A stretch of 64,000 bases of DNA from positions 1,302,001-1,366,000 of the forward strand of contig PUFA01000313.1 in NCBI GenBank assembly GCA_003508835.1, read 5' to 3'. Shown one piece after another: positions 21,546 through 32,014 of this stretch. The stretch is from Eonycteris spelaea (taxonomy: Eukaryota > Chordata > Mammalia > Chiroptera > Pteropodidae). The position numbers and the translations under genes were made by a program. A model generated the notes under the pieces. The model ran no database searches. It was not told the DNA's origin and saw nothing but the letters and a program-made list of their open reading frames with translations. Positions within the stretch are counted from its first letter, which is position 1. Each line of letters starts with the position of its first letter.

Positions 21546-22330
21546 TCTTCTGACAGCGAGAGCTTACAAGTATTGTATTAGTTATCTCTTCTGTTTCTTT
21601 TGGGTGTCTCTATAGACTGCTGATCTTTCCTATCATGGGTCGTTTTAGAGTTATATACTTTAATTCACAGGAAGTAATCTCACATCCAAGTCCTGGATAT
21701 AGAGGCAAAGAGTAGGCAAATCATTTTTGGCCTTCAAGACATTTGCGCAGTGAGATCTGCCATTCTAATGGCATTGGCAATACCTGGAAACCCAGAAGCA
21801 TTGTAGTCAGGCAAGGTTGACAGCCTCTAGCTGTTGTCACCTGTGTGTTCACAACATGACGTTTTATTTTTATCTTAGCCTGGAATAAGTGTACTGGTTG
21901 CTCGTGTGAACAGGGAAGAAATTTCTTCCCAACATACTAATTGATTTTTTGTTTCTATTGTCACTGTCTCCAGGTCAGGCCCAATGAAAAACTGGCATGA
22001 CTTACCAACAATATAAAATCTTTCTGTATTGAAATCATTCAAAAAGCTGTTGTACTCAGATCAATATTCTGCTCAAATGTATGGCAGAAGTTTTTCACCC
22101 TGTGAAAGTCAATTTTCAAACACTTAACAAAGTATAAATTCCTTTCAAAGGCATCGCATAATGGTGTTATTCCCTTGTGTGAGTACTCAATAAATACTTA
22201 TTGACTGACAGAGTTTTTGACTGTTTGATGAAGTTGATGAATCTCATACTGGAAAAAAAATGAATCTATTTCACTACCTATATTCTAGAGTTCTTTCTTG
22301 GCTACACCTCATGTAAGAATCTCTCTACAG
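21546..22330. other. Unique DNA; possible L2 tail near 22180-22212
   Basis: 'gagtactcaataaatactta' (22181) looks like an L2/MIR 3' tail. Otherwise I recognise nothing. Confidence 0.45.
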
Positions 22331-22334
22331 ATGC

Positions 22335-22600
22335 TGTAAGTGAGAGGTAAACCAGCATGATGGAAAGGGTGCCATACTAAAAACCAGCTATCTGAAACCT
22401 AGTTCTTGTTTCAGTATGGCTCCCTCCTAGCTGGCGCAAATTAGGAAAGATTTCTTAACCTCTCTGAACTTCAGTTTCTTATTCTATAAAGTGAGAGAAA
22501 TGCTTCCTGCCTCACTGGTTCAGATGATTATTGTTAAACTTAAATGATAGCAAGTTTGTGAACTTTTTGGGATAATAAGATACTATACCTTAGTATGTGC
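22335..22600 (+). mobile_element. MIR
   Basis: 'gcatgatggaaagggtgcca' (22354) leads into 'ttcttaacctctctgaactt' (22452), 'agtttcttattctataaagt' (22473) and 'gcctcactggttcagatgat' (22509), the full MIR core. Confidence 0.9.
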
Positions 22601-22799
22601 ACAAACATGCTACTGATGAAGATGATGGCAGAGGACCACAGCAATCATGATGATTTTAGAGAGCTTTAAATAAATAGTGTAAATGTCCTACAGCTAATTT
22701 TTCTCTGGGAAGCCAAGCTAATGGTAGAGGTAGCCGACATTATGTCAACCGTGCACACCTCACATAATAAGCACATGCTTTTGTTGTTTAACCACATTT

Positions 22800-23270
22800 G
22801 ACTCTAAAAATGGGAAATTGCCATCATGTGGGAGGATTGGTAGGCTATATGTTTGGGGTTAGTAGAACCCTCAATGTGCTTCGTCTGTGGCAGAGAAAAT
22901 GCCACGTGCTCACCAAAATTTTTTTCATTCTTACGACAGGAAGACAACATTATCCAGAAAGCCCTTCCCTCCTTCCTTGCTCTAAAAGAGACCATGTGAC
23001 TGAGCTCTGGGGAATAAAATATGTGTGGCAGTGATACCCACCACTTCTATGTCTGGCTCTAAAATCTTCTGTGCAATCTTTCATACTTTTGCTTTCCACC
23101 TCCTCTCTCTCCTTGTGACTAAAGGTGCAGGACTCTGACATGGCAGAGCTATGAGTTATTGTATGGGGAAGAGCTGCCCACTAGGAACTGGCTTGGACTT
23201 GTACTGAGGAAAAGATAAATATTTGTTATGTTGAGACATTTATTTTTATTTGTTACACCAGCTATCATTT
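22800..23270 (+). mobile_element. Ancient LTR-like element
   Basis: Ordered matches to an old mammalian LTR: 'caggaagacaacattatcca' (22938), 'ccctccttccttgctctaaa' (22967), 'agaccatgtgactgagctct' (22989), 'cacttctatgtctggctcta' (23042), 'gacatggcagagctatgagt' (23138), and a terminal 'agataaatatttgttatgtt' block (23213). I am confident it is a repeat but not of its exact subfamily. Confidence 0.7.
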
Positions 23271-23274
23271 ATTC

Positions 23275-23519
23275 TTCTGATTAATATAAATCCTCAAACT
23301 TCATAGTCTGTGCTACATGTGTGTTGCGCTATCTTCGACAATTTAGATACATTGCTAATAATATTTTCCTCATAGTGATCCCCGAGGTTAATCAAGCTTC
23401 TGCAAAAATAAAGTTCATATTATTTATTAAATATGTTCAATCAGGTCACACTTTCAGAGTGCAGAAAATCGTAGAACTAGTCATGGACAGTTATAGTCAT
23501 CTAGTAATCTATCCCTCAT

Positions 23520-23574
<55 letters not shown>

Positions 23575-24300
23575 CCAATTTGGGGTTGTAGATGCCATTC
23601 TAAGGCCAAAGAGAGGAATAAGACTGCTTAAGAAATAGTATAAGAGAACTTCCATTGGGATATTAAGATTCATAATCAGTGTCTATTCAATTTGTAGAGA
23701 GGCCAATTCCATCTAGTGTATGCCCTAGAAAAAATCTCTTAGATTCTATGAGCCTCAGTTATTAATTTTTAAAACAAGTGTACTGTTCCATTCATATGTG
23801 GCTATGAGCGATAACTAAGATATGTATATGGGATAAAAATATAAATTTCCGTATAAATGAAAACTATTTAAATCTCAACCAATAATTGTCCTTAAGTGTG
23901 TAATATAAATTTGTTTATTTATATTCATGGTCAAGAGTGGTTTTAATTTTGTATTTGATAGAGACACCAACTCATATAATAAATCACCCCATTCTGTTCA
24001 TTGGAATTTGCACAAATCAAATTAGAATAAAATATCCAAAAGCAAGCAAATTTACTACAGAACAAAGAAATTGTATTGTACAGTGGATAAAAACACAGAT
24101 TCTGCATGCAGAATGCTTTGGCACAATTCAATATAGTCCTTTAAGTCATGCTATAATTTTGATTGGCTTCAAAAATGTACCCTAATAAATGGAGTTGCCT
24201 TCACATTGTGGAGAGATTCTGAAGGATGGCTGCAGTACCCTGTGATATTGCAGTTATTAACATTGACCTGAAGTACATCCCAGGAAAGTACTGCTTTCCC
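23275..24300. other. Unique AT-rich DNA with a (CA)n microsatellite
   Basis: Contains the CA array at 23523-23573. A 'tacagtggataaaaacacag' motif at 24079 may be the start of a very short MIR piece. No exon is supported. Confidence 0.45.
23523..23573 (+). repeat. (CA)n microsatellite
   Basis: About 25 uninterrupted AC units. Confidence 0.98.
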
Positions 24301-24316
24301 AGTGTTAACACCTGCT

Positions 24317-24440
24317 GTCACCTGCAGAGCATTCATGTTTGAGTCAAACAAGACACGTGCTGCTGCTGCCTCTGCACCTGGCACTCACTGAGTTCCCTGC
24401 TCTTTATTTTCAGACACGTGTATTCAGATATCTAAGACTT
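24317..24440. repeat. Copy A of a dispersed pair (about 125 bp)
   Basis: Matches 25199-25324 over about 125 bp with scattered substitutions. Shared blocks include 'gagcattcatg', 'ttgagtcaaacaa' and 'gcctctgcacctgg'. The minus-strand reading of both copies is open over the shared part. I do not recognise the family. Confidence 0.85.
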
Positions 24441-24689
24441 CGTGGAGGCAAAGAGGTCATAAATGCACAAATGTTACTATATGTTCTCTTTTAAACAGCC
24501 CTGTAATGATGACCTCTGTGTGTTGTAATACAATGGGAAAAATGAGGACAGTAGAAGTAATTTATATTTCTAGCATGAGGAAAGTAACTAGGGAAAGGGT
24601 GGATATTTGAAAATATTACATTACAAGGAAAAACAATTTCCAAGAAAGGCCATTTTTCTTCCACATTTAGATGTCTTTCTTAAATGTGA

Positions 24690-25085
24690 TTGGTGTGTTT
24701 GACTGAATAATGGTCCCCCAAAGATGTTCACACCTTAATCCTTGGAACCTGTAAATGTCATCTTACTGGATAAAGTGTTATTTACACATGTGATTATTTG
24801 AGAATCTTGGGATATGGAGGTTATCCAGGTAGACCCGATTTAATCACAATGTCCTTATAAGAGGAACTCACGAAGGTCAGACAGGGGAGTGATGCAGCCA
24901 CAAGCCAATGAATGCTGGCAGCTTCTAAAAGTGAGAGAGACAAGGAACAGAATTTCTCTCTTGGAGCTCTCAGAAGGAACCAGCCATTCCTACACCTTGA
25001 TTTTAGCCCTGTAAGTCTCATTTCAGAATTCTGATCTTCCAGAATTGTAAGAAAATAAATTGCTATGTCACAATGTCAATAGGAA
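24690..25085 (+). mobile_element. Solo LTR, ERVL-MaLR (MLT1-like)
   Basis: Clear forward order: 'gactgaataatggtccccca' (24701), 'ccttaatccttggaacctgt' (24733), 'atggaggttatccaggtaga' (24814), 'tgtccttataagaggaactc' (24850), 'gccaatgaatgctggcagct' (24904), 'cttgattttagccctgtaag' (24997), and the polyadenylation-side end 'gaattgtaagaaaataaatt' (25042). Confidence 0.88.
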
Positions 25086-25198
25086 ACTCCTTTAATAGGT
25101 AACATCTAAGTGAAAGGAATATATTATGTAAAAATAAAGGAAAAATATTTGTTTTTATTCATTTCCAACTTCTCAATTTCTATTCTCTGACTCCTGTT

Positions 25199-25324
25199 CT
25201 TACCTGCGGAGCATTCATGGTTGAGTCAAACAAAACACCTGCTGCTACTGCCTCTGCACCTGGTACATACTGAGCTCCTTTCTCTTTTAAACAGGTCAGA
25301 TGCAGGTATCTTCAGTCAGACTTT
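25199..25324. repeat. Copy B of a dispersed pair (about 125 bp)
   Basis: Partner of 24317-24440. On the minus strand a 'cag|gtaaga' splice-donor-like site (complement of about 25196-25204) follows a short open stretch. No matching acceptor with a pyrimidine tract is visible, so I do not call an exon. Confidence 0.85.
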
Positions 25325-25364
25325 AGGTGGTATCACTACACCAAACTAGCTTTTATCAAGGTGA

Positions 25365-25795
25365 GCAGTAATTTCCACCTCTCTAACACTAATAATCACT
25401 TTTTCAGCTTCATCTTACTTGATTCTTTAGCAGGATTTTATATAGCTGATGATTTGATGACTCCTGCTCTGAAAACTTTTTTTTTTTTGCGTTCTAAGAC
25501 ATTCCACTTTCTTTTCTTCCTTTCCTTTCCATTTTTTTCTTTCTTTTTCTTTGCTTTCTTTCTTGCTCATTCTTCACTGCTTTCCCTTTATCTTTCTGAC
25601 CTGTATATATTGGAGTTCTCCAGGACTCAGTTCTTAGGTTGCTTTTTTTTTTCTATTCATACTAATTCCCTTCCTATTTAAATATACTTTGTTTAAGAAT
25701 TCCTATTTTATATCTCTGGCAAAACTACTACCTTGAACTCCAAACTCCCATGTTGATCTGCCTATTCAAAATATCCACTTGAATGTTATGACACA
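25365..25795 (+). mobile_element. L2, upstream part of a long split copy
   Basis: L2 text is recognisable from about 25610 ('ggagttctccaggactcagt', then 'ttgaactccaaactcccatg' near 25734 and 'atatccacttgaatg' near 25770). The T/C-rich stretch 25470-25580 is part of this diverged copy or inserted low-complexity sequence. The 106-codon frame across it (Phe/Ser-rich) is spurious. Confidence 0.6.
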
Positions 25796-25799
25796 TTAC

Positions 25800-26345
25800 T
25801 TTTTACAAAAAAAAAAAATGATCACAAGCAATATTTCCAATCTCACGCACTATTCTGGAACCTTGGCACTCCCCCATCCAGAAGTCTTGTCTATTTTTTT
25901 CTCCACTTGAGTCTGAATAAGCCTTTTGTGAGTACCTTCATGATAGAACATGGCCTAATTGACACGATGTAAATTCCAAGGCTAGGTCATAAAAGGCAAA
26001 TCATGATTTGTCTTTCTCTCTCTCTTGTACACCTGCCCATGGAACCAGCCATCATGTTGTGAGGAAACCTATGATGAAGAGATTTCTGAAAGTGCTCTAG
26101 TTAACTGTCACAGGCAAGGTTCCTGTTGACAGCTACTATAAAGTATCAGACATGTGAGTAAATAAACATTTAGATCATTCCAGTCTTTAACTTTGAGCCA
26201 TCCTAGTTAACAGTGGAACAGAGATAGAGTGTTTGTTCCCATCAAACCATAAGAAACAACAGACCTTTAAACAAGATAAATGTGGTTCCCGTTATTGTTT
26301 ACCCACTAAGTAAGTGATGTTGTTTGTTACTCAAAAGTAGTTAAA
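25800..26345 (+). mobile_element. MLT1-type solo LTR inserted in L2
   Basis: Forward MLT1-like order: 'agtaccttcatgatagaaca' (25931), 'ccaaggctaggtcataaaag' (25976), 'gtacacctgcccatggaacc' (26028), 'gccatcatgttgtgaggaaa' (26049), 'tatcagacatgtgagtaaat' (26145), and the 3' end 'ctaagtaagtgatgttgttt' (26306). L2 sequence lies on both sides in the same orientation and consecutive order, so it was inserted into the L2. Confidence 0.82.
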
Positions 26346-26349
26346 TGAA

Positions 26350-27270
26350 ACAAACATGTCTTAAGCATATCAAACTTGATTTGTGTCAAACTGAGCTCTT
26401 ATTCTGCCTCGCATCCCATGCACCTGGATTTCGATGACCTTTCCCATCTTAGTGGTAACTCCATCTTTTTAGCTACTAAGGCCAAAATCAATGGAGTTAC
26501 TGCTAATTCCACTTTCTTTTATATTCAGACTATGCAAAACTTGTTACCACTACCTTATGAATGTATCCAATAGCCAATCTTTTCTCATTAACTCTGCTGA
26601 TACTAGTTTGTCCAAATCATCATTATCTCTTATATCATATCATCTCAGGTTTGTAATCACTTTCACCTTTGTCCCTCTATAGTTTCTTCTCAAGACAGCA
26701 GAGTAATCATTTAAAAAGTTAAGTCTGATCCTGTCACTACTCTGTTCAAAACTTTCCAATGGCTCCATACTTCACTGACAGTAACGACTATAGTTCTTCT
26801 TGTAATGAACAAGGTCCAATATGATCTACAATCCCTTCACTCCCATCTACTTTCCTGACCTTGTCTCTCACTATGCTTCCCCTTGGTCAGTCTGCCTCAC
26901 CACATAGACCTGTATGATGGTCTTTGAACACTCTATGAATGCTTCCTCTTCAGAGCCTTTGTATGTACTCTTTCCTCTATCTGGAAAACTCTTCGTTTAT
27001 TTCAAGTCCCTGTTCATTTATCATTGTACCAGTGACGACCATATAGAAATAATTTCCCATTCCCACCCTAGTACTCTTTAGATTCACTCTGATTACTCTG
27101 CTTTAGTTTTTTCTGGAGCAGTTATTTAGTTTTGGTCCCCCTACCCCAGTAGAATATAAGCTCCATATAAGAAGAACTTTGTATTATCTGTTAGTATATC
27201 CCTAGAGTTTTGGATAGTACTCAGCATGTTAGTAGCTATTCAAGAAATATTTGCTTTATGAATAAAAAGA
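26350..27270 (+). mobile_element. L2, downstream part including the 3' end
   Basis: The best-preserved L2 here: 'caaactgagctcttattctg' (26388), 'tttccaatggctccatactt' (26753), 'ccaatatgatctacaatccc' (26816), 'cagagcctttgtatgtactc' (26953), 'agtagaatataagctccata' (27149), and a tail near 27240 ('caagaaatatttgctttatg'). No coding capacity remains. Confidence 0.88.
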
Positions 27271-27299
27271 GAATTTCACTATGCATATTTTTACATGTG

Positions 27300-27425
27300 A
27301 AATGTAATTTAAAAATTAAGTCCAATAATAATTCTATGAAGTAGATGATGTTATTGACATTTGCAGAAGTAAAAGTTCAAGGGAAAAAATGAACAGTAAA
27401 AAAAATAGAGTGGATAGTGCCTAGA
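27300..27425 (-). mobile_element. Possible MIR fragment
   Basis: 'ctatgaagtagatgatgtta' followed by 'catttgcagaagtaaaagtt' resembles the reversed MIR core. It is short and diverged. Confidence 0.5.
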
Positions 27426-27429
27426 AAAA

Positions 27430-27620
27430 GCATCCAGATGGCATGAGTATCGGCTCCATCAATCACCACCTATGTGATGCCTGCCAAGTGAAGTTAACCT
27501 TTTAGAATCTGTAACTCCACTGGTCTGACCATAAAACCATTCCTGTCTACATAGTGTCTTGTGAGAAGCAAATTAAATAATAGATGCTATAACATTTTGC
27601 CAATTCAAGTAACAGTGGGT
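27430..27620 (+). mobile_element. MIR, diverged
   Basis: 'caccacctatgtgatgcctg' (27464) and 'gaagttaaccttttagaatc' (27490) follow the MIR core, and 'gtgagaagcaaattaaataa' (27561) follows its 3' part. Confidence 0.68.
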
Positions 27621-27679
27621 AAATGCATGTACCCATTATTATTCTCAAAACATAACAAAATATGTCTTTACACAAATGA

Positions 27680-28045
27680 ACCTTCTCCCTACCATTTGTG
27701 CACTTCCTCCCTTTTTCTTTTCTTGTTTTCCAAGCTGCTTCTATACATGGTATTCACTATCTGTTGCTCTTAGTTTTTTTTTTCTTATAACCGAAGTGCA
27801 AATCCTTCCTTCAAGCACAATTTTTAATGGAGCCCTCCCTGACCATCAATTTCTTTGCCCTCTGAATGAGAAGTCTGTGCTCTGCAGGACATGGGTAATT
27901 AAAATAACACAAGTTACCAAATATATCTCCCCAGTGGCAGTCACCTATCATCATCTGATGATTTATAATTTAATTACCTTATCTAGATTGTCAGCCCAAT
28001 GGGGAGAGATTTTTTTTCAACTCCTTGGTTTATGAAAGGTACAAG
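27680..28045 (+). mobile_element. L2/L3-like LINE fragment
   Basis: 'aatggagccctccctgacca' (27825) and 'atctagattgtcagcccaat' (27981), followed by 'ggggagaga', recall the 3' region of L2 or L3 (CR1). The 119-codon frame at 27676-28035 is coincident and has no conserved motif. Confidence 0.5.
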
Positions 28046-28129
28046 GGTTCTTTTTGCAATTTAATAAAATTTAAATCATAATAAGACTCTTCTTGATGTA
28101 AATAGCATTAGATGAGGGAATTCAATAGA

Positions 28130-28285
28130 ATCTGAAAAACATGAAAAAATATATAACCCCAACCTTGTAAGGTTTTTGTGAGGTTAAAAGAGCTAATGCA
28201 GGTGAAATTACTTTGAAAACTTCATAAGTCATGTAAATGTTAATGGAGGTAATAACAACAATAATAATAGTGAAATGTGCATAAT
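28130..28285 (+). mobile_element. MIR 3' part
   Basis: 'ttgtaaggtttttgtgaggt' then 'taaaagagctaatgcagg' and a run of 'taataacaacaataataata' match the MIR 3' half. Confidence 0.68.
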
Positions 28286-28289
28286 CATT

Positions 28290-28800
28290 ATATAGTCATG
28301 TCTAACCAGGCAAGGATGAGTGGCTATCAAAAAAAATTAAAGGAATTTTGTTTCCCTTTTAGGAAAGTTTTTTTTTTTTTTTTTGATGTGTCCTGAGACA
28401 CATCTATGTTTCAGCTGTTAAACCTATACTGATGAGGACTCTGCTAGAAGCCAAAGTTTATTTTATGACTTTTTAAACTGAGATGGCCTGAGGGATATTA
28501 TAGGGTGTTAATAGATACACTTTCTTCATTTTTGATGGAATAAAGAATCGGCTTCATATAAAATTTCAATCATAAAACCTTCAGGCTGGAAGCTAAAGTA
28601 GTTCAGATTTGTGCCTAAACAAAGAACAATTAGATGGTCTGGGCAGTTTAAAAAGCATGTTTCATATAATTGTGTGATAAATCAGATGTCAATGAGATGG
28701 TAGATAAATGTACGGAAAGTGGTTCACTCGATACTCAAACATCATTAGAGTTAAGGTCATCTTGAGTATATTTGGAATTCTCTCCCAAATTCTTTTGTGA
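28290..28800. other. Unique DNA with poly(T) and a small hairpin
   Basis: A T run (about 28369-28384) is followed at once by an 8-bp perfect inverted repeat (GATGTGTC / GACACATC, 28385-28404, 4-base loop). Nothing else is recognised. Confidence 0.5.
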
Positions 28801-28804
28801 ATTG

Positions 28805-29045
28805 TCACTCTCAGAAAGTTATCTTTTAGAACTTGGATTCTGGAGCTAGATTTACTAGATTGGAATCATAACTATTTTACTTAAGCTTCTCTGTGACTCA
28901 TTTTTCCCACCTTTAAAATAATATTAATTGTATCTACCCCATAGCAATGTTGTGAGGATGTAATGAGTTAATATATTTGAAGTGCTTAGCAGGTATATAG
29001 TAGGTGATCAGTAAGTATTTTTTGAAGAACTGAATACAATCTGTG
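28805..29045 (+). mobile_element. MIR
   Basis: Near full length: 'cttggattctggagctagat', 'cttaagcttctctgtgactc', 'cccatagcaatgttgtgagg', 'gtatatagtaggtgatcagt' in order. Confidence 0.92.
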
Positions 29046-29089
29046 TTATTTCCATTGTGTTTGTTTGTTCTATTAAAAACTATCTGATA

Positions 29090-29450
29090 TAAGCTTTCTT
29101 ATACTTGTTGCCTGGTGCTAGTGTTTATCTAGGGCATATACCTAGTAGTGGAATTTTGGGATTATATGTTATGTTTGTCTCTTCTTTTACCAGATAATCG
29201 GAATATGTTTTCCAAACTTGTATCAGACTAAATTCCTATCAGTAGTGTGTGAGTTTGCATCCATCTAATTATTTTTGTTGCCATTTAAATTTTTTTTTTG
29301 GTTTGGAAAAGTGTCTTCTGCTTTTTCTTTTATATTTTTCGGTGGCTAATGTTGAATGCTTTATAAAAATATTTACTGACATATATGAAATACCTATTTA
29401 TGTCTTGTACAAATTTAAAAATTTATGTAAGGAAGAATTTCATTCGTATT
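29090..29450 (-). mobile_element. L1 fragment, reverse orientation
   Basis: 'gcatatacctagtagtggaa' (29134), 'atatgttttccaaacttgta' (29203) and 'cctatcagtagtgtgtgagt' (29236) are the reversed end of L1 ORF2 and start of the 3' UTR region. The text becomes unclear after about 29300. Confidence 0.72.
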
Positions 29451-29559
29451 TGATGTTTACTAATCATTGAATTTTAACAGTGCATTCCTTTTTCTTATTG
29501 AAAGAAACAGATAAAATGTCTTCCTTACAGAGCATACATTCACATGTGGGGGAAAGACA

Positions 29560-30060
29560 ATAATATTAATAAGTAAATCATAATCACCCCCAAATAGATA
29601 AATACATAGCATATTTATGCAATTGAATATAATGCAGCTGTGAAAAAAAGCTATATATACATATATGTATATCAATAACAATCTTGAAAATAATATTTAG
29701 TGAAAAATAAGGTCAAAAGGAGTATATACAATTCTACTTTATTTAAATAATAATAAAAAAACAAACAAAACCAATCAACATATATCTTTTTTGGACTAGG
29801 TAATACATATGTGCTCAGACCATAAAATTAGCAGGAGGATGCTTAACAAACTCAAGACAGTGGTTACTTCTGGATTGGAAGAAGATGATGCATTAAGAAG
29901 AGACACACAAGGTTTTCAAATGTGCCATTAATGCTCTATTTATTAAGCTGAATAGTGGGTATATAAATGTTCATGTATTCAGGTTATTTTTAAACTGCAT
30001 ATATGCCATGCACACCTGTTATGTCTTAGATATAATTCACAAATTTAAAAAATAATAAAC
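29560..30060 (+). mobile_element. L1 3' end (old L1M-type)
   Basis: 'gaatataatgcagctgtgaa' (29625) corresponds to the end of ORF2, 'gacagtggttacttctggat' (29855) to the L1 3' UTR, and the A-rich end 'aatttaaaaaataataaac' (30042) to its tail. The 18-bp palindrome of TA steps near 29656-29673 lies inside. Confidence 0.75.
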
Positions 30061-30123
30061 ATCTGCAACTTATCATTAAGAATGGTCACCAAAAAGTGGC
30101 AAATATGTGACTTGATTTAAAAA

Positions 30124-30259
30124 GCGGAGTTAGGAGAGGTGGAGTGGAGGTGGAGAAATGGAGAAGAGGGACGGCACAGAGAGGCATCTCTTCCTCCTCT
30201 TTCTTCCCCCCTCCATCTTTCTTCCACCTTTCCTCTCCTCTCTTCCCTCTCCCTTCCTA
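30124..30259. repeat. Purine-rich tract switching to pyrimidine-rich tract
   Basis: The + strand is purine-rich from about 30124 to 30184 and almost pure pyrimidine from 30187 to 30259. A run of A and AG follows. The strand switch could allow an imperfect hairpin or triplex. Confidence 0.85.
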
Positions 30260-30299
30260 GAAAAAAAAAAAGAAAGAAAAAGAATAAAAAGTGGAGTTG

Positions 30300-31785
30300 A
30301 GATATTGACTGGATATTAAAACAAAGTCAGTATATATATTTGACTTATATAAAACTCAAAAATAAGTTTCAGATGTCAGATGGGTTAAAAATCAAATCCT
30401 AAGAAGATTGTAACTTTCAGGTTATTAGATTTAGACTTTTTATGCTCTCAAGATCTAAATGGTACAGGAGGGAATCAATAGCTATTGATGCACTTAAGGA
30501 TAGACAAGCTTGCTGTTGTAAAATGTAACATGGTGGATGCTCCAAGGAGCAGGCTAGTCTATTGTTTGGTAGAAACAAGAAGTTATGCTTCATTAAGAGG
30601 AAATGTATAAGAAGCTAAAGTATTTCAGCCATATATGTTGCATCAAGTGTGCATTATATTTTAAACTTAGAAACATTCTGCTTTGCTTGATCCTTACCAC
30701 CCAAAGAGAGATAATATATGAAAGATAGCTGTGTAGAGTGACCACTGAGATCCTGTTTCTCTTGACTAGAGAAAAAATAGAAAGTAAAACTTCTATCTGG
30801 TTGTTACTTAAAGCATTTATCCTTAAAGAATTGTGTTTTCATGTAGCTAGATAGGATAACCTATCAATTTAAGGCAGTAGAAGTAAATTTAGATAAGTGT
30901 GGGTGTAATTATCCCAGTTAGAATATGCAACTTTAAGGCATATTATCCTTACTATGTAACATTACCATGAATTATACACCTGCACTGAGAACAAGATATA
31001 ACTCTTATCTGTGGTGCTTTTTTAGAATAGGAATGGAGCCTAGATTTATACCTTTGTATGGCTCAGCATAAAGAAAATATTTTCCTAGACTTGAAACAAA
31101 AGACAGGGCCCAAGGTAATAGGATATGAACTTAAGAAAACACGGATTGATTATGGATATGACATGCCAAATTCTTATAATTGTTAACTTTTATTAAAACA
31201 ACGATTTGCTAGTCATTCTTTACATTTTCTAAAAGGCTTCTGATTAATCTAGAAATTTAAAAATTATTTTCAAAGTCAATATTGGATGGTATTTATCAAA
31301 TGCTATCCAAGTTTGAAATGTTCCCTCATGGGCTCATTAAATTCATCTGCAACTGCTTTCTGAATCTTTTTGTTGAAATATGTAAAATATTTCAAAGTAA
31401 AAGTAAAACTAGAAGAAATAGCAAAGTACAGTGTAGTGGTTAAGTCCAGTTTTCTATCATTCAATGCAGGTCAAGAAATCTTGGTTTCTTTCAAGAAAAC
31501 TTTGTGACTTTATAATGTGGTGATGTAAATGTAAGACAATCAATCATTGTAGAAATGTCCAGCAGCAGGATTTTCTAAGTAGAGGCATTGGGTGGTTTTC
31601 TCAGTAAAATTTCTGGAAAGTGGAATTTCAGGAGTATGCCAATATGAAACATTGCATGATTTCGGGCAGTGATTACCTGAAATGGTAAAAATATTGCTCA
31701 GTTGTAAGGATGGAAAATGTTTCAATTCTCCAATTTCACACAAGACTGTATTCTATAGAATGATATGAAAAGTAGAAAGGATTAT
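30300..31785. other. Unique DNA, no feature recognised
   Basis: No repeat family or exon is supported over 1.5 kb. The minus frame at 31540-31743 has no family features. Confidence 0.45.
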
Positions 31786-31786
31786 A

Positions 31787-32012
31787 TCAAAGGTCAACAA
31801 ATTTTTCTGTAAAGATCCAGATAATAAATATGTTTAGCTCTGTGAGCCATGAGGTCTCTGTCACAACTACTCAGCTCTGTCAGTGTAGCACAAAAGCAGC
31901 CATAGGAAATATGTAAATGATGGATGTGGCTGTGGTTTAATAAAAGTGTATTTAATAAAACAGGCAGCAAGCCAGATTTGACCTATGTTTCATAATATGC
32001 CAACCCCTGAAC
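31787..32012. mobile_element. Non-autonomous hAT-type DNA transposon relic
   Basis: The ends 'aaaggtcaacaaatttttct' and 'atgccaacccctga' are a diverged inverted repeat pair. Internal landmarks: 'ctctgtgagccatgaggtct' (31838), 'tcacaactactcagctctgt' (31861), 'aaagcagccataggaaatat' (31893) and 'aaacaggcagcaagccagat' (31958). These match a common mammalian short hAT element. It carries no transposase. Confidence 0.78.
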
Positions 32013-32014
32013 TA

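Noticed and set aside
25190..25310. Possible minus-strand exon ending at a gtaaga donor
   Set aside because: No pyrimidine-rich acceptor is visible, the partner copy has a degraded donor, and no protein family is recognised. Kept only as a finding about the duplicate pair.
25361..25681. 106-codon Phe/Ser/Leu-rich plus-strand frame
   Set aside because: Produced by T/C-rich low-complexity sequence within L2.
27676..28035. 119-codon plus-strand frame
   Set aside because: It coincides with an L2/L3-like fragment and is rich in residues expected from T-rich DNA.
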